Positions 62,963-64,000 of a stretch of DNA of 64,000 bases are shown here, one piece after another (position 1 is the first letter of the stretch; every line of letters starts with the position of its first letter). This DNA is from Rhodospira trueperi. GTDB lineage: Bacteria; Pseudomonadota; Alphaproteobacteria; Rhodospirillales; Rhodospirillaceae. The DNA lies in contig NZ_FNAP01000001.1 of NCBI RefSeq assembly GCF_900101965.1, positions 310,001-374,000 on the forward strand. Reading direction: 5' to 3'. The notes under the pieces were generated by a model. That model did no database searches and was not told where the DNA came from. It saw only the letters and a program-made list of their open reading frames with translations. The translations under genes and the position numbers were made by a program.

Positions 62963-63769
62963 CTACGCGGCCTCTCGGGCGCGGCGCCGTCGAAGTTCCC
63001 AGGCACACTGGCGCGAACAGCACTCTTTCTTCGCGGCGGGAACGTGAAGGCGGAACACGGTGCCGCACACCGGGCATGTTCGCTCCGGTTGCTTCCGTTC
63101 CCGGTGCTTGTGATAGCAGGCGTTCGAGCAATATTCTCTGCCCTTCGCCGGGTGGATCGGCTCCCCGCACCCTTTGCAGGGCACATATTTCAGTTTGTTC
63201 GACCGCTTCATGCCAGCGTGGGCACACTCCCGCGAACAGAAGCGATGTTCGGCCCGCTCGGGTGTGAACAGCGTGCCGCAGTGCTTGCAGGGCTTGCGCC
63301 GCTCAATCCGCGTCTGTTCCTTGCGCGCCGCGCACGCGGCCAGATATTCGGCCATCGAGTGCACCTCGCCAGACCGGCGGGCCTTGTGGGCGTACGCCAG
63401 CCTCCCGCACAGGGCGGAACAGTATTTCCGGGGCACCCCGTTCCGGTGTGCCTCCGATGCCGGCGGCATCCCGTTCCCGCACCATGCGCAGCGTGTGCGC
63501 TCGGTCAGTTCGTCGATCCACTCGGGTTGCCCATCCGCCCATGTCGGTCTTGTGGCGCCGTTGGCGGCCAGGGCCTCGGAAACAACGTGGACGGCTTCCG
63601 CGTCGGCGCGCGGCCAGGGCCACCCGTCCAGACATAGGCCGGCCCGGATGCCATGGCGACAAGCGCCTTCATGCTCGAAGGGAGACGCGGACCAGTCCCG
63701 CAGGATGGCGGCCACCGTGGCGATGCGGCGGGCACGGTCGGACAGTCCGACATGTCCGCGCCGGCTCAT
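62963..63769 (-). CDS. Cysteine-rich protein with four tandem CxxC-CxxxC zinc modules
   Basis: 268 aa. Four repeats of CxxC-(n)-CxxxC are visible at Cys 94/97/117/121, 161/164/178/182, 198/201/214/218 and 232/235/251/255, separated by Lys/Arg-rich helices. Each looks like a small treble-clef or zinc-ribbon unit (GxxCxxCG...FCSxxC). The N-terminal 90 residues carry no zinc motif and contain RTCAW at the first module. It overlaps the terminase gene by 4 bases (ATGA), so it is a late phage gene co-expressed with packaging. It might bind DNA near the cos/pac site or act like a small HNH-type factor, but no His-Asn-His catalytic set was seen. Function unknown. Confidence 0.7.
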   Translation of the reverse strand: MSRRGHVGLSDRARRIATVAAILRDWSASPFEHEGACRHGIRAGLCLDGWPWPRADAEAVHVVSEALAANGATRPTWADGQPEWIDELTERTRCAWCGNGMPPASEAHRNGVPRKYCSALCGRLAYAHKARRSGEVHSMAEYLAACAARKEQTRIERRKPCKHCGTLFTPERAEHRFCSRECAHAGMKRSNKLKYVPCKGCGEPIHPAKGREYCSNACYHKHRERKQPERTCPVCGTVFRLHVPAAKKECCSRQCAWELRRRRAREAA

Positions 63770-64000
63770 AGGATCAACAGCCCTTCCGGCCGGGCGTCTT
63801 CGTCGTCATAAACGGAGCCGCCTTCACCGACCACGGCGCGGCCAACGGCCATAATCAGGGCGCCGGCCGCGTCGATTCGCTCTTTCGCCCTGGCCTTGCT
63901 CGGTTTGATGTTGCCGGCCGGGTCCTTGTCCGGGACCACGTTGGCGACACACCAGCGCAAGACAGGGTGCCCGCCGTGCCTGATCTTGCCGGACAGGATC
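63766..64000 (-). CDS. Phage terminase large subunit, 3' end
   Basis: Only the last 77 codons lie in the window; the gene continues past the right edge. The end reads ISGKIRHGGHPVLRWCVANV then VPDKDPAGNIKPSKARAKER then IDAAGALIMAVGRAV, the conserved C-terminal RNase-H-like nuclease tail of tailed-phage TerL. It cuts and packages concatemeric phage DNA. It anchors the interpretation of 62-64 kb as prophage. Confidence 0.88.
   Translation of the reverse strand, partial: ILSGKIRHGGHPVLRWCVANVVPDKDPAGNIKPSKARAKERIDAAGALIMAVGRAVVGEGGSVYDDEDARPEGLLIL

Overview
The window is high-GC, densely coded chromosomal DNA from an alphaproteobacterium, most likely Rhodospirillales/Rhodospirillaceae-like. The reasons are a CtrA cell-cycle regulator next to flagellar fliI, a PopZ-type polar organiser beside valS, a three-gene NAD(P) transhydrogenase (pntAA-pntAB-pntB), and Calvin-cycle genes with a divergent cbbR. 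No ribosomal RNA is present. Two tRNA genes (Cys, Asn) lie near the right end. All assignments come from reading the sequence by eye; no database search was run.

Layout. 1-3.5 kb: a partial secreted protein, a decayed PIN toxin, a secreted HNH nuclease, an orphan BMP-type solute-binding protein and a MazEF-type toxin-antitoxin pair. 3.6-8.4 kb: a two-gene DNA-repair operon (SbcD/YhaO-like nuclease and YhaN-like SMC ATPase). 8.4-24 kb: a methylated-amine (glycine betaine side chain) catabolic island. It has two GATase1-AraC regulators, heterotetrameric sarcosine oxidase soxBDAG, a dimethylglycine dehydrogenase-like flavoprotein, a 7TM-type sensor kinase, and a DmdA-like folate-dependent demethylase paired with a MetF-like protein. 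24-29 kb: fliI, divergent ctrA, zapE, a LuxR-type response regulator and a lipoprotein. 29-37 kb: a DHH phosphoesterase followed by the phosphate regulon pstSCAB-phoU-phoB. 37-45.8 kb: a DUF3108 protein, transhydrogenase, a repeat-rich gap, ubiA, an AlaX editing protein, a threonine dehydratase-like enzyme and its divergent MocR regulator. 45.8-51 kb: an RND efflux pump and an Ala-rich protein. 51-55.5 kb: rpe, prk and fbp with divergent cbbR, then a small secreted protein. 55.5-61.5 kb: valS, popZ, tolC and an isoaspartyl methyltransferase. 61.8-64 kb: tRNA-Cys, tRNA-Asn, and then the end of a prophage (small phage proteins, a four-module zinc-finger protein, the 3' end of terminase large subunit).

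How it works together. The 8-24 kb island would take dimethylglycine to sarcosine to glycine, loading one-carbon units on tetrahydrofolate. The DmdA-like/MetF-like pair could supply the missing first step by moving a methyl group from an onium compound to folate and oxidising it. This is the most interesting candidate system here, but its substrate is unproven. The pst/pho block imports phosphate and controls its own expression through PhoB; phoR is not in the window. The cbb genes regenerate ribulose bisphosphate for CO2 fixation; RuBisCO is not in the window.

The intergenic DNA carries at least four families of hairpin repeats, some present twice, plus recognisable operators and terminators. 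These are listed individually.
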